Positions 9,052 to 16,664 of a stretch of DNA of 64,000 nt are shown in pieces (position 1 is the stretch's first letter; the number at the start of each line of letters is the position of its first letter). Made by a program: the position numbers and the translations under genes. The notes under the pieces were generated by a model. The model was not told where the DNA came from. It made no database searches and saw only the letters and a program-made list of their open reading frames with translations. Origin of the DNA: an uncultured Oscillibacter sp. (lineage in GTDB: Bacteria; Bacillota; Clostridia; Oscillospirales; Oscillospiraceae); contig CATNDJ010000008.1 in assembly GCA_950097265.1 (NCBI GenBank), forward strand, positions 2,146 through 66,145, given 5' to 3'.

Positions 9052-10662
9052 ATGAGCAATGTTGGAAAGCGGCTGGCGCCCAGCGGAAAGAAGCCAAAGC
9101 CCCCCCGGAAGGGGAAGCTGACCCGCCAGCAAATCATTTTGATCGTGGCGGCCATGATTTTGGCCCTGCTGCTGGCGGGCGTGTTGGCGGTTCGGAGCCT
9201 CTTCGTCCGGCCGGAGCTGCCCAAGCGGAACGACCCCCAGAACGCCGTGGACCTGGACGGAGACGGCGTGCCCGACGAACCGGAGGGCATCGACTACGGC
9301 GACGGCATCCGCCCCTGGGGCGGAGACGGGGAGCGCAAGAGCAAGGACTATTGGACGGTCCTCATCCTGGGCCGGGACACCGGAGGCGGCGGCAACACGG
9401 ATACCATGCTGCTGGCCAGCTACGACGTGACGAACCAAAAGGCCACCGTCATGTCCATCCCCCGGGATACCATGGTCAACGTCCCCTGGGACATCAAACG
9501 GATCAACTCCGTCTATAATTACTACGGCGGCGGCGAACGGGGCATCCAGCACCTCTACAAGGAGATCGCCCAGCTGGTGGGCTTCGAGCCGGACTTCCAG
9601 GTCGTCGTGGAATGGGACGCCGTGGGCGCAATTGTGGACGCCATCGGCGGCGTATACTTCGACGTGCCCCTGGATATGAACTACGAGGACCCCTATCAGG
9701 ACCTGAGCATCCACCAGGCCAAGGGCTACCGCCTCCTAAGCGGGGACGACGCCATGCAGGTCCTGCGCTACCGCCACGACAACAACAGGAAACACGGCTA
9801 TGCCGAAGGAGACCTGGGCCGCATCAAGACCCAGCAGGCCTTCCTGAAGGCCATGGCAGAGCAGGTGCTGAAGCCCAAGAACATGACCAAGGCCGGGCCC
9901 CTCATCGAGGCGTTCAACAAAAACGTAGAAACGGACCTGAGCTTCCAGAACATCCTCTGGTTCGCCCAGTCGGCGGTGCTGGGGGGACTGAAAATGGAGG
10001 ACGTGAACTTCGTCACCATGCCAAATTCGGCGAAGTACGTCTACAGCCGGTCCATCGACAAGCTGACGGGCGGCAGGGACAAAATGCAGAGCTACGTGGT
10101 CCCCAGCGCCAGGAAGCTGCTGGACCTGGTGAACAATGAGCTCAGCCCCTTCACGGAGGTCTTCACCCTGAAGGATCTGGACATCATGTCCGTCAACGCC
10201 GACGGGTCCATCAGCTCCTCCACGGGCTATGTGGAGGATAAGCCCGCGGCCCTCCCGCCCCCCAAGGACGAGCCGGAGGAGGAAAAGCCTGTTCTGGACG
10301 AAAACGGCTATCCCATTGACCCGGAGACGGGCCTGCCCATCACCGTGGACCCGGAGACCGGCGAACCCATTGTTCCCATTGATCCGGAGACCGGAGAGCC
10401 GGTGGTCGTCGTGCCGCCGGACACGGCCACGGAGCCCGGCGAGGGAACACCCTCCAGCGGAAACTCCGGAAGCTCCGCGCCCTCCAATCCCTCCGGCGGC
10501 ACGGCGACGCCTCCGGAAACCCCGGGCACGGCGGACCCTGTTCCGGCGCCGGAGGCGCCCCCGGCTCCTGCGGAGCCCGCTCCCGCGCCGGAGGTCCCGG
10601 CCGATCCCCAGCCCCCGGCGGATCCGGGCTTCACCCTCATCGGGCCGGACCCCGCCGCTTGA
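9052..10662 (+). CDS. LytR-CpsA-Psr (LCP) family cell-wall ligase with acidic proline-rich tail
   Basis: A 536-residue membrane-anchored protein. A basic N-terminus (KPPRKGKLTRQQ) leads into one membrane helix (about residues 26-47). The LCP domain (about 97-260) shows ILGRDTGGGGNTDTM, MSIPRDTMVNVPW near 137 and VLRYRHDNNRKHGYAEGDLGRIKTQQ split over the conserved Arg-rich pocket. LCP enzymes move wall teichoic acid or other undecaprenyl-linked glycopolymers onto peptidoglycan outside the cell. After residue 400 comes a low-complexity tail: three DPETGEP-like repeats, then Pro/Ala/Glu-rich sequence, probably spanning the wall. The gene starts 1 nt after nadD-yqeK and precedes rsfS. Confidence 0.93.
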   Translation: MSNVGKRLAPSGKKPKPPRKGKLTRQQIILIVAAMILALLLAGVLAVRSLFVRPELPKRNDPQNAVDLDGDGVPDEPEGIDYGDGIRPWGGDGERKSKDYWTVLILGRDTGGGGNTDTMLLASYDVTNQKATVMSIPRDTMVNVPWDIKRINSVYNYYGGGERGIQHLYKEIAQLVGFEPDFQVVVEWDAVGAIVDAIGGVYFDVPLDMNYEDPYQDLSIHQAKGYRLLSGDDAMQVLRYRHDNNRKHGYAEGDLGRIKTQQAFLKAMAEQVLKPKNMTKAGPLIEAFNKNVETDLSFQNILWFAQSAVLGGLKMEDVNFVTMPNSAKYVYSRSIDKLTGGRDKMQSYVVPSARKLLDLVNNELSPFTEVFTLKDLDIMSVNADGSISSSTGYVEDKPAALPPPKDEPEEEKPVLDENGYPIDPETGLPITVDPETGEPIVPIDPETGEPVVVVPPDTATEPGEGTPSSGNSGSSAPSNPSGGTATPPETPGTADPVPAPEAPPAPAEPAPAPEVPADPQPPADPGFTLIGPDPAA

Positions 10663-10709
10663 ACCAGCGAGAAACCATTCACATATTTTCAGGAAAGAGA
10701 GGAACGTCT

Positions 10710-11072
10710 ATGACACCGAAGGAGCTGGCCGTTATCGCCGCCAAGGCCCTGGACGAGAAAAAGGGCAAGGAAATCAGCGCCATTGAAATCACCGACCTGA
10801 CCACCCTGGCGGATTACTTTGTCATCGCCACCGGCGGGTCCAACACCCAGATCAACGCCCTGTGCGACGCGGTGGAAAAAGCCATGAAGGAACAGGCCGG
10901 AGAGGCCCCCCTGCACCGGGAGGGCCACCGGGACGGCACCTGGGTGCTGCTGGACTACGGCTGCGTGGCGGTCCACGTGTTCTCCCAGGAGGCCCGGGAG
11001 TTCTATGACCTGGAGCGCCTCTGGTCCGACGGGAAGCCCCTGGATCTGGGGGAAGTACTGACAAAAGACTGA
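10710..11072 (+). CDS. rsfS: ribosome silencing factor RsfS
   Basis: A 120-residue YbeB/Iojap protein that binds L14 and blocks subunit joining under starvation. It shows TPKELAVIAAKAL, the conserved ITDLTTLADYFVIATG (about residues 27-42), HREGHRDGTWVLLDYG and DVVVHVF-like CVAVHVFSQEAREFYDLE (about 86-103). The start at 10710 has AGAGAGG upstream; an earlier ATG at 10659 overlaps the LCP gene and adds 17 residues without conservation or ribosome site. The yhbY - nadD - yqeK - lcp - rsfS order is the classic Firmicutes arrangement. It is the last gene of the operon, ending at a strong hairpin. Confidence 0.95.
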   Translation: MTPKELAVIAAKALDEKKGKEISAIEITDLTTLADYFVIATGGSNTQINALCDAVEKAMKEQAGEAPLHREGHRDGTWVLLDYGCVAVHVFSQEAREFYDLERLWSDGKPLDLGEVLTKD

Positions 11073-11089
11073 ACCGGCGCACAGGCAAA

Positions 11090-11120
11090 GCGGGGGAGAG
11101 ACCTTTGGTCTCTCCCCCGC
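11090..11120 (+). terminator. terminator hairpin after rsfS
   Basis: A perfect 14-bp stem (GCGGGGGAGAGACC / GGTCTCTCCCCCGC) with a TTT loop, followed by the T-rich stretch TCTTCTGATCTCTT rather than a pure U tract. It separates the plus-strand operon from the convergent kinase gene, which ends at 11133. Confidence 0.75.
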
Positions 11121-11132
11121 TCTTCTGATCTC

Positions 11133-14100
11133 TTACCGGCCTCTCAGCACGTTTTCCAGGGTCTCCAGCAGCTTGGCGATGTCGATGGGCTTGGATATAT
11201 GCCCGTTCATGCCGCACAGGAGGGCCGCCTGTTTGTCCTCCTCGAAGGCGTTGGCGGTCATGGCCAGGATGGGAATGGAATTTAGCGCCGGGTCCTCCAG
11301 CGCCCGGATGGCCCGGGTGGCCTCGTATCCGTTCATAACGGGCATCTGCACGTCCATCAGTATCATCTGATAGTAGCCCGGCTCCGACTGCTTGAACATA
11401 TTCAGGGCAATCTGCCCGTTCTCCGCAATCTCCACGGTGAAGCCCGCCTCCTCCAGAATAGCCTGGGCTATCTCCTGGTTCAGCTCGTTGTCCTCCACCA
11501 GCAGGATGCGGCCCAGGTCCAGGGGAAGGGCCTCGCGCTCCCCCTCTTCCTCCGGGAGCTCCTCCTTCTCCACCACGGAGAGCAGGCAGTCCCGAAGCTC
11601 GGAGAGAAACAGGGGCTTGCCGCAGAAGGCGGTGACCCCGGCCTCTTTGGCCTCCTCCTCGATATCGGCCCAGTCGTAGGCGGTGAGGACGATGATGGGC
11701 ACATCTTCCCCGCACTCCTTGCGGATGCGCCGGGTGACCTCAATGCCGTTCATATCCGGCAGCAGCCAGTCGATGACGTAGACGGAGTAGTGGTCCCGCC
11801 GCATGACGGACTGCCGGGTGCGGAGCACCGCTTCCTTTCCCGAGAGGGTCCATTCCGCCCGCAGGCCGATCTGCTGGAGCATGCAGCTCACGCTGTCGCA
11901 GGTGTTAAAGTCGTCGTCCACCACCAGGGCGCGGCAGCCGGTGAGCTCCGGGATGGTGGTGGGCTGCTTCTCGTCGGAGCAAAGGCGGAAAGTGAGGTCC
12001 ACGGTGAACTCCGTCCCCGCGCCCTGGCGGCTCTTGACGTGAATCGACCCGTTCATCATCTCCACGATGTTCCGGGTAATGGCCATGCCCAGGCCGGTGC
12101 CCTGGATGCCGCTGGTGGTGGAATTCCGCTCCCGCTCAAAGGGCTCGAAGATGTGGGAGACAAATTCCTCGCTCATGCCGATGCCCGTGTCCCGGACGCT
12201 GAACTCGTAAGCCGCGTGGCCCGCCGGGGCGGCGGGCTTTTCCTTCACCCGGAGGCTGACGATGCCCCCGGCGGGGGTGTATTTGATGGAGTTGCCCAGC
12301 AGGTTCAAAAGAATCTGATTCAGCCGCAGCCGGTCGCAGAGGATGTCCTCGTGAAGCACGTCCACGGCGTCCATGTACAGCTCCAGCTGCTTGGCGTGAA
12401 CGTCCGCCTGGACGATGCTCCGCAGGCCGTGGAGAATGTCCGGCAGGGAGCAGGGCTTCTCGTCTAAGTACATTTTGCCGCTTTCAATGCGGCTCATGTC
12501 CAGCACGTCGTTGATGAGGCTGAGCAGATGGTTCCCGGAGGTCATGATTTTTTTCAGGTACTCCTCCACCTGCTCCCGGTTGTCGATATGGGTGGTGGCC
12601 AGGGCCGTGAAGCCAATGATGGCGTTCATAGGGGTCCGGATATCGTGGGACATGTTGGAGAGGAAGACGCTCTTGGCCTTGCTGGCCCGGTTGGCCTGGG
12701 CCAGGGCGTCCTCCAGCAGGCTCTTCTTCTCCATCTCGGCCCGGGTCTCCTCGTCCACGCTGCGGAACCCGATAACCGCGCCCCGGCTGGATTCCTCTCC
12801 CCCGACGGGTACGGCCTTCATCTGGAAATAGCGGATCTCGCCGCCGCAGACGGTCCGATAGTTGAGGTAGTAAAGGCCCCGGTCCTGGAGCTCCCGCATC
12901 AGCGTGTCCCCGGAAAAGACCCGGCGGACCAGGTCCCGGTCGTCCACGTAGACGCAGGTCTGGACATACTCTTCCATGGACGCGTCCATCGAGAGCTCCC
13001 CGGAGAAGAGGCGGTCCAGAATGCCGTAGGGGCAGGCATGGGTCCGCAGCGCGCCGCCCCTGCGGGTCTCCAGGTCAAAATAGCAGACCAGGTTGAAATC
13101 CGTGCTCAGGGCCTGAACCAGCTCCTGGTGGCGGCGCTCCTTCCAAAGCTGTTCTTCCCGCTCCTTTTGCTTCTGGGCGGTGCAGTCCACAAGGAAGCGC
13201 TGATAGAACAGCTCGCCGTCCTCCTCAATGAGCTTCACGTTGCCCATGACGTGGAGAACGTCTCCATTGGTGTGGCGGACCCGGTATTCCACGCTGACGC
13301 TGTCCCCCGCATTTTTCAGGGACCTGATGCAGCCCAGCAGCTTCTCCCGGTCCTCCTCCACCACGGAGGTGGCGATGGTGGCGAAGCCGTCCCCGAAGAG
13401 CTCCTCCTGAGACTGGTAGCCCAAAATTTCCAGGGCGGCCCGGTTCACGCTGAGGATGCGGGACCCGTCCAGGCTGTGGCACAGCACGCCGCAGTCCATG
13501 GTGGTAAACAGGGTCTCCAGAGCCTGGTTCTCCCGGCGGAGTTCCTCTTCATAGGCCCGCTCCCGGGTCACGTCGATGCCTACGCCCACGGTGCCCATAA
13601 CGCTGCCGTCCAGGTCGTAAAGGGGGGATTTATAGGTGGTCAGAAGCCGGGTGCCCTCGCCGGTCTGCACGACCTCCTCCGCCACGCCGGTCTTCCTGGA
13701 CTCCATGACAATCCGCTCGGACTCGATGCAGACGGGATCGTCGAACTCCACGTCCCAGATATAGGCGTGCCGCTGGCCCTGAACCTGTTCCTTGGTCTTG
13801 TTGACCGTCTCGCAAAAGCTGTCGTTCACCTTTTCGTGGACGCCGTCCTTGGTCTTGTACCACACCAGGTTCGGGACGCTGTTTATGGCGGCCTCTAAGT
13901 ACTGCCGGGCCTCCCACAGGTCCTTTTCCTGCCGGACAGCCCGCTGCCAGTTTTGAAAGCGGAAGCGAAGCTCCTCCCCGCTCATAGGCAGGACCCACAC
14001 GTCGGTCAGGGCGGAAAACAGTCCCTCCAGCTGCCCGATCTGCTCCCGCTCCGCCAGGGCGATGAGCTCCGCCCCGCCGCCGGACAGGGCCCGGACGGCT

Positions 14101-14285
14101 CCGGCGGCGTCCAGCTCCGTGAGATCGGCAAAGATCACGTCGGCCTGGGCGGCCTGGGCAGAGTCCGGCTCTTCACTCTCCAGGAAGTCGTGGGTAAAGC
14201 GGTCCAGAGGGGCGGCCTCCCGGAGAGGGGCGAAAAGCTCCTGCCGGCGGCCGACGCAATAGAGCCGCAGATGACAATGATACAT
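11133..14285 (-). CDS. hybrid sensor histidine kinase with PAS domains and two receiver domains
   Basis: A 1,050-residue cytoplasmic-looking hybrid kinase. The start at 14285 (MYHCHLRLYCVG) has GGAGGAG 6 nt upstream; an upstream ATG adds 18 residues without a ribosome site. Order: N-terminal region of about 120 residues resembling a degenerate receiver (DVIFADLTEL); PAS (about 135-250), PAS (about 265-385), a third PAS-like module (about 400-520); HisKA with SNMSHDIRTPMNAI (H547); HATPase with NSIKYTPAGG and GTGLGMAITRNI; receiver 1 with D839 (VIDWLLPDMNG); receiver 2 with D978 (ILMDVQMPVMNG) and conserved Lys in GHISKPID. No transmembrane helix is visible, so an internal or soluble signal is likely. 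No separate response regulator adjoins it; the output is unknown. Confidence 0.93.
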   Translation of the reverse strand: MYHCHLRLYCVGRRQELFAPLREAAPLDRFTHDFLESEEPDSAQAAQADVIFADLTELDAAGAVRALSGGGAELIALAEREQIGQLEGLFSALTDVWVLPMSGEELRFRFQNWQRAVRQEKDLWEARQYLEAAINSVPNLVWYKTKDGVHEKVNDSFCETVNKTKEQVQGQRHAYIWDVEFDDPVCIESERIVMESRKTGVAEEVVQTGEGTRLLTTYKSPLYDLDGSVMGTVGVGIDVTRERAYEEELRRENQALETLFTTMDCGVLCHSLDGSRILSVNRAALEILGYQSQEELFGDGFATIATSVVEEDREKLLGCIRSLKNAGDSVSVEYRVRHTNGDVLHVMGNVKLIEEDGELFYQRFLVDCTAQKQKEREEQLWKERRHQELVQALSTDFNLVCYFDLETRRGGALRTHACPYGILDRLFSGELSMDASMEEYVQTCVYVDDRDLVRRVFSGDTLMRELQDRGLYYLNYRTVCGGEIRYFQMKAVPVGGEESSRGAVIGFRSVDEETRAEMEKKSLLEDALAQANRASKAKSVFLSNMSHDIRTPMNAIIGFTALATTHIDNREQVEEYLKKIMTSGNHLLSLINDVLDMSRIESGKMYLDEKPCSLPDILHGLRSIVQADVHAKQLELYMDAVDVLHEDILCDRLRLNQILLNLLGNSIKYTPAGGIVSLRVKEKPAAPAGHAAYEFSVRDTGIGMSEEFVSHIFEPFERERNSTTSGIQGTGLGMAITRNIVEMMNGSIHVKSRQGAGTEFTVDLTFRLCSDEKQPTTIPELTGCRALVVDDDFNTCDSVSCMLQQIGLRAEWTLSGKEAVLRTRQSVMRRDHYSVYVIDWLLPDMNGIEVTRRIRKECGEDVPIIVLTAYDWADIEEEAKEAGVTAFCGKPLFLSELRDCLLSVVEKEELPEEEGEREALPLDLGRILLVEDNELNQEIAQAILEEAGFTVEIAENGQIALNMFKQSEPGYYQMILMDVQMPVMNGYEATRAIRALEDPALNSIPILAMTANAFEEDKQAALLCGMNGHISKPIDIAKLLETLENVLRGR

Positions 14286-14362
14286 AAGCTTTCTCCTCCA
14301 TATGGCAGCGGATCCGGGCGGGCTGAGGGGAAGGGACATTCCCGCCGGTTTTTCTCTATTTT

Positions 14363-14391
14363 ATTTTAACGGTTAAAGCCGCCCGTGTCAA
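14363..14391 (-). promoter_or_regulatory. SigA-type promoter of the hybrid kinase gene
   Basis: On the minus strand TTGACA, a 17-bp spacer and TAAAAT, about 78 bp before the chosen start at 14285. The leader between contains a GC-rich stretch but no obvious regulatory structure. Confidence 0.75.
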
Positions 14392-14502
14392 CCATGGAAG
14401 GAGCTTCAGGCGGAGGGAAACGAAAGGTTTTTCCAAAACGGAAACAGGGCCCACGGCGTTTCAGGCCGTGCGCCCCGCTTCCCTCATCCCCTGCCGGGGA
14501 GC

Positions 14503-14748
14503 TCACACACTGAAATTCAGCTGACGGTAATAGCCGTCGTAGACCCGGGAAATGGGCTTGTCCGCCACGGCGGGCCGCTCCGGCCCGTAGAGCAGGCGTC
14601 CGATCTTGTAGCCCACGCCGTTGATGCACACGGACTCCCCGGCGGTGCGGCCCCCAAATTTCGTCATCCAGGCCAGCGCCTCTCCCACGGTGCAGCCCTG
14701 CCGCAGCCGGCCCTGCTCGTCCCACAGCGGATCGTAACCCAATTCCAT
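14503..14748 (-). CDS. small hypothetical protein
   Basis: An 81-residue protein (MELGYDPLWDEQGRL start; IGRLLYGPERPAVADKP near the end; last residues LNFSV). The ATG at 14748 has GGAGG 11 nt upstream; an ATG at 14766 would add six residues but has no ribosome site. There is no signal peptide, membrane helix or metal motif. Aromatic and Gly residues are spread as in a small folded domain. I do not recognise a family. It has its own SigA-type promoter, and downstream (14453-14471) lies a short hairpin CACGGC/GCCGTG that may end the transcript. It appears to be a monocistronic gene. Confidence 0.65.
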   Translation of the reverse strand: MELGYDPLWDEQGRLRQGCTVGEALAWMTKFGGRTAGESVCINGVGYKIGRLLYGPERPAVADKPISRVYDGYYRQLNFSV

Positions 14749-14791
14749 ATCTGCCACATCCTCCATTCATAATTAACAGCAACCGCTACAT

Positions 14792-14820
14792 ATTGTAGCC
14801 GGAACCTCCGGCAAAAGCAA
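14792..14820 (-). promoter_or_regulatory. putative SigA-type promoter of the 81-residue gene
   Basis: Minus strand: TTGCTT, a 17-bp spacer, TACAAT, about 45 bp before the start at 14748. The spacer itself contains a CCGGAGGTTCCGG inverted repeat, which could be an operator. Confidence 0.55.
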
Positions 14821-14882
14821 TGGCGGGAGTGGAGAAAAAAGGGGGGGATATTCGTGAAAATCATGGCTTGACAAATGGAAAA

Positions 14883-14897
14883 AACGGGGTATCCGTT
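14883..14897 (-). terminator. weak terminator after the vanY-type gene
   Basis: Minus strand: AACGG / CCGTT 5-bp stem with a 5-nt loop followed by TTTTTTCC. It is short but directly downstream of the carboxypeptidase stop at 14910. Confidence 0.45.
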
Positions 14898-14909
14898 GGG
14901 GGGCGGGAC

Positions 14910-15809
14910 TTAGGAGACCTCCAGATATTCCTCCAGGCAGAGCCCCCGGCTCATGATCTCCCCGGCGGCCTCCTCCCCTACATAGCGGTAGTGCCAGGGC
15001 TCGTAGCCGATGCCGGTGATTTCGCTTTTTTCATTGGGGTAACGGAGGATAAAGCCGTATTCGGCACAGTGCTCTATCAGCCATTTCTGCACCGCCGTCT
15101 CCTCCTGGCCGCCGTCCAGGGACTGGTAGGACTTGTCCACAATGTCCACCGCCAATCCCGCCTGGTGCTCGCTGGTCCCGGGGCGGGCCACCCATCGGGC
15201 GGCTTCCGCCTCCGCCTCCTCCCGGCTCCCGGCCTGGGAGAGGCAGGACTGCACCTTCCGCTCAAAGAGCTCCTCCTGCTTCTCCCGCGTCCGGTAGGAG
15301 GAACAGATGGTGGGGCTCAGCCCCTCCGCCCGGCAGGCGTCCATCATCCGCTGGAGGGCCGGATAGGCCCGCTTGTCGATGGAGTGCCCGTTTACCAACT
15401 GGGTGAAGGCCGGGACCTGGAAATCCTCCGGCAGGGGGTGGTCCCTGTTGACCAGAATCAGATTCCAATCGTCCTTGGAGGCTGCGCCCTCCTCCCCGCC
15501 GGAAATCACCGCTCCGGGGACGGCCAGAACGCGGACGGGTTCGCCGCCCCCAGTTCCCGCTGCCGCCGCGGGCCGGGCCGCCCTGTTTCCCGCGGCCTCG
15601 GCCCGGCCCAGCAGGAAACCGCCGGCGAACAACGTCAGCCCCAGCAGGAGCAGAACGGGCAAGAGAGACCTCCGGCCTCTCCGCCGGGGAGACGCGAGGC
15701 GGCGGCGGGGCCTGGGCGCGGCGGGGCCGTCCCATTGGGCGGGCGAAGCGGCGTAGTACTCCCGGTTCGGGAGGGGAAATTCATGTACAGTACAGGAATG
15801 GATGGACAT
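14910..15809 (-). CDS. membrane-anchored D-alanyl-D-alanine carboxypeptidase, VanY/LdcB type (peptidase M15B)
   Basis: A 299-residue protein with a cytoplasmic basic segment (ASPRRRGRRS), one membrane helix (about residues 49-66) and an extracellular M15 domain (about 115-295). Zinc and catalytic motifs: SSYRTREKQ (Arg that binds substrate), SEHQAGLAVDI (HxxxxxxD zinc ligands) and EPWHYRYVG (Glu base and zinc His). Such enzymes trim the last D-Ala or, as LdcB, the L,D bond of peptidoglycan stem peptides. AAAGGAG lies 9 nt before the ATG. Its upstream region carries four 11-bp phased GATGCA-type repeats that also occur before the response-regulator gene at 18735, so the two-component system probably controls it. 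Confidence 0.92.
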   Translation of the reverse strand: MSIHSCTVHEFPLPNREYYAASPAQWDGPAAPRPRRRLASPRRRGRRSLLPVLLLLGLTLFAGGFLLGRAEAAGNRAARPAAAAGTGGGEPVRVLAVPGAVISGGEEGAASKDDWNLILVNRDHPLPEDFQVPAFTQLVNGHSIDKRAYPALQRMMDACRAEGLSPTICSSYRTREKQEELFERKVQSCLSQAGSREEAEAEAARWVARPGTSEHQAGLAVDIVDKSYQSLDGGQEETAVQKWLIEHCAEYGFILRYPNEKSEITGIGYEPWHYRYVGEEAAGEIMSRGLCLEEYLEVS

Positions 15810-15873
15810 AGAAACAGCTCCTTTGCTCTTAAGCTGTCTCTATGATACGGCTTGTCCCCGTCGAAACCGAAAC

Positions 15874-15917
15874 ATTCCTGCATCAAAGCCTCACCATTTT
15901 TGCATCGAATCTGCATC
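15874..15917 (-). promoter_or_regulatory. four 11-bp phased GATGCA repeats before the vanY-type gene (response-regulator box)
   Basis: Minus-strand units of exactly 11 bp: GATGCAGATTC, GATGCAAAAAT, GGTGAGGCTTT, GATGCAGGAAT. The same repeat occurs three times at 18773-18805. Direct repeats with 11-bp period are the binding mode of OmpR/PhoB regulators. A possible -10, TATCAT, follows 26 bp downstream. The array overlaps the last codons of the upstream gene. Confidence 0.65.
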
Positions 15918-16664
15918 GGCGTGCTCATGTCCATAGCTCACCGCGATTTCACTGTCCACGGCTTCCCAGTCCAGCGTGAAGCTGAAATCCAGCTCCCGCC
16001 CGTCCTTCAGAATCCAAAACAAGCTCTTGCAGTCCGGCAGACGGAAGGAAGCGGAGGCGTCAAAGTCCTCCTCCAGGGTGTAATCCAGGCCCAGCCGGTC
16101 CAGGATGGCCTCCCCCAGTTCCCGGGCGGAGGCGTCGATGTAAACACCGTCGACATGGTGGAACACCAGGGACAGGAGCTGCCCGCTCTCCCCGTCCAGA
16201 GTGGCGGAGAGAAAGACGCGCCCCTTTTGGTCATGGGAGGAGGCCATGGTGAAGCTGGCACCGGAGAGGTCCTTCCGGTCCCGGAGATAGTATCGCTCCC
16301 AATTCCAGGAATCGCCGTCGGCCGCCGTGAGCATCCCCGCCGTGTAGGAAGGTAGAAGGCTCCCCAGATCCGCCAGGGCCTCCCGGAGGCGCGCCATTTC
16401 CCGGTCCCGCTCCCCGCCCTCCAGCTCCTGGTTCATGACGGTCAGGTTTTCCGGCATCTCCGCCAGCTGGAGCAGCAGCCAGATCCGCCCCGGCAGGTCC
16501 GGGGGCCTGGCGGGAAAGTTGTTGTCCGCCGCCAGGGGCTCCGTGTGAACGGTCCCAGTGAGCCGCCCATCCTCCAGCGTGGAAAGATGGAGGGGCAGCA
16601 GGGCCAGGGCTGTTACGGTCAGGGCCGTCAGCAGGGGGAAGAGCCAGTTTTTCCAGTTTCGCAC
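15891..16664 (-). CDS. membrane-anchored protein of unknown function in a two-component operon
   Basis: A 257-residue protein with an N-terminal signal-anchor (WLFPLLTALTVTALALLPL, residues 7-25) and a long extracellular part without Cys clusters or known catalytic motifs. The start is GTG at 16664 with GGGAGGGGAGG upstream. It overlaps the sensor kinase end by 37 bp, so it is translated from the same message. Ending residues HEHADADSMQKW overlap the operator of the next gene. By position it resembles accessory proteins that sit in sensor-kinase operons and modulate the kinase from outside, but I see no similarity to a named family and do not assign one. Confidence 0.75.
   Translation of the reverse strand: MRNWKNWLFPLLTALTVTALALLPLHLSTLEDGRLTGTVHTEPLAADNNFPARPPDLPGRIWLLLQLAEMPENLTVMNQELEGGERDREMARLREALADLGSLLPSYTAGMLTAADGDSWNWERYYLRDRKDLSGASFTMASSHDQKGRVFLSATLDGESGQLLSLVFHHVDGVYIDASARELGEAILDRLGLDYTLEEDFDASASFRLPDCKSLFWILKDGRELDFSFTLDWEAVDSEIAVSYGHEHADADSMQKW

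Noticed and set aside
12528-13898. 456-codon plus-strand open frame inside the hybrid kinase gene
   Set aside because: Antisense shadow of the kinase; composition is low-complexity Gly/His/Leu and the minus strand frame has all kinase motifs.
14864-14893. TTGACA-like box on the plus strand near 14868
   Set aside because: No matching -10 at a proper distance and no plus-strand gene follows.
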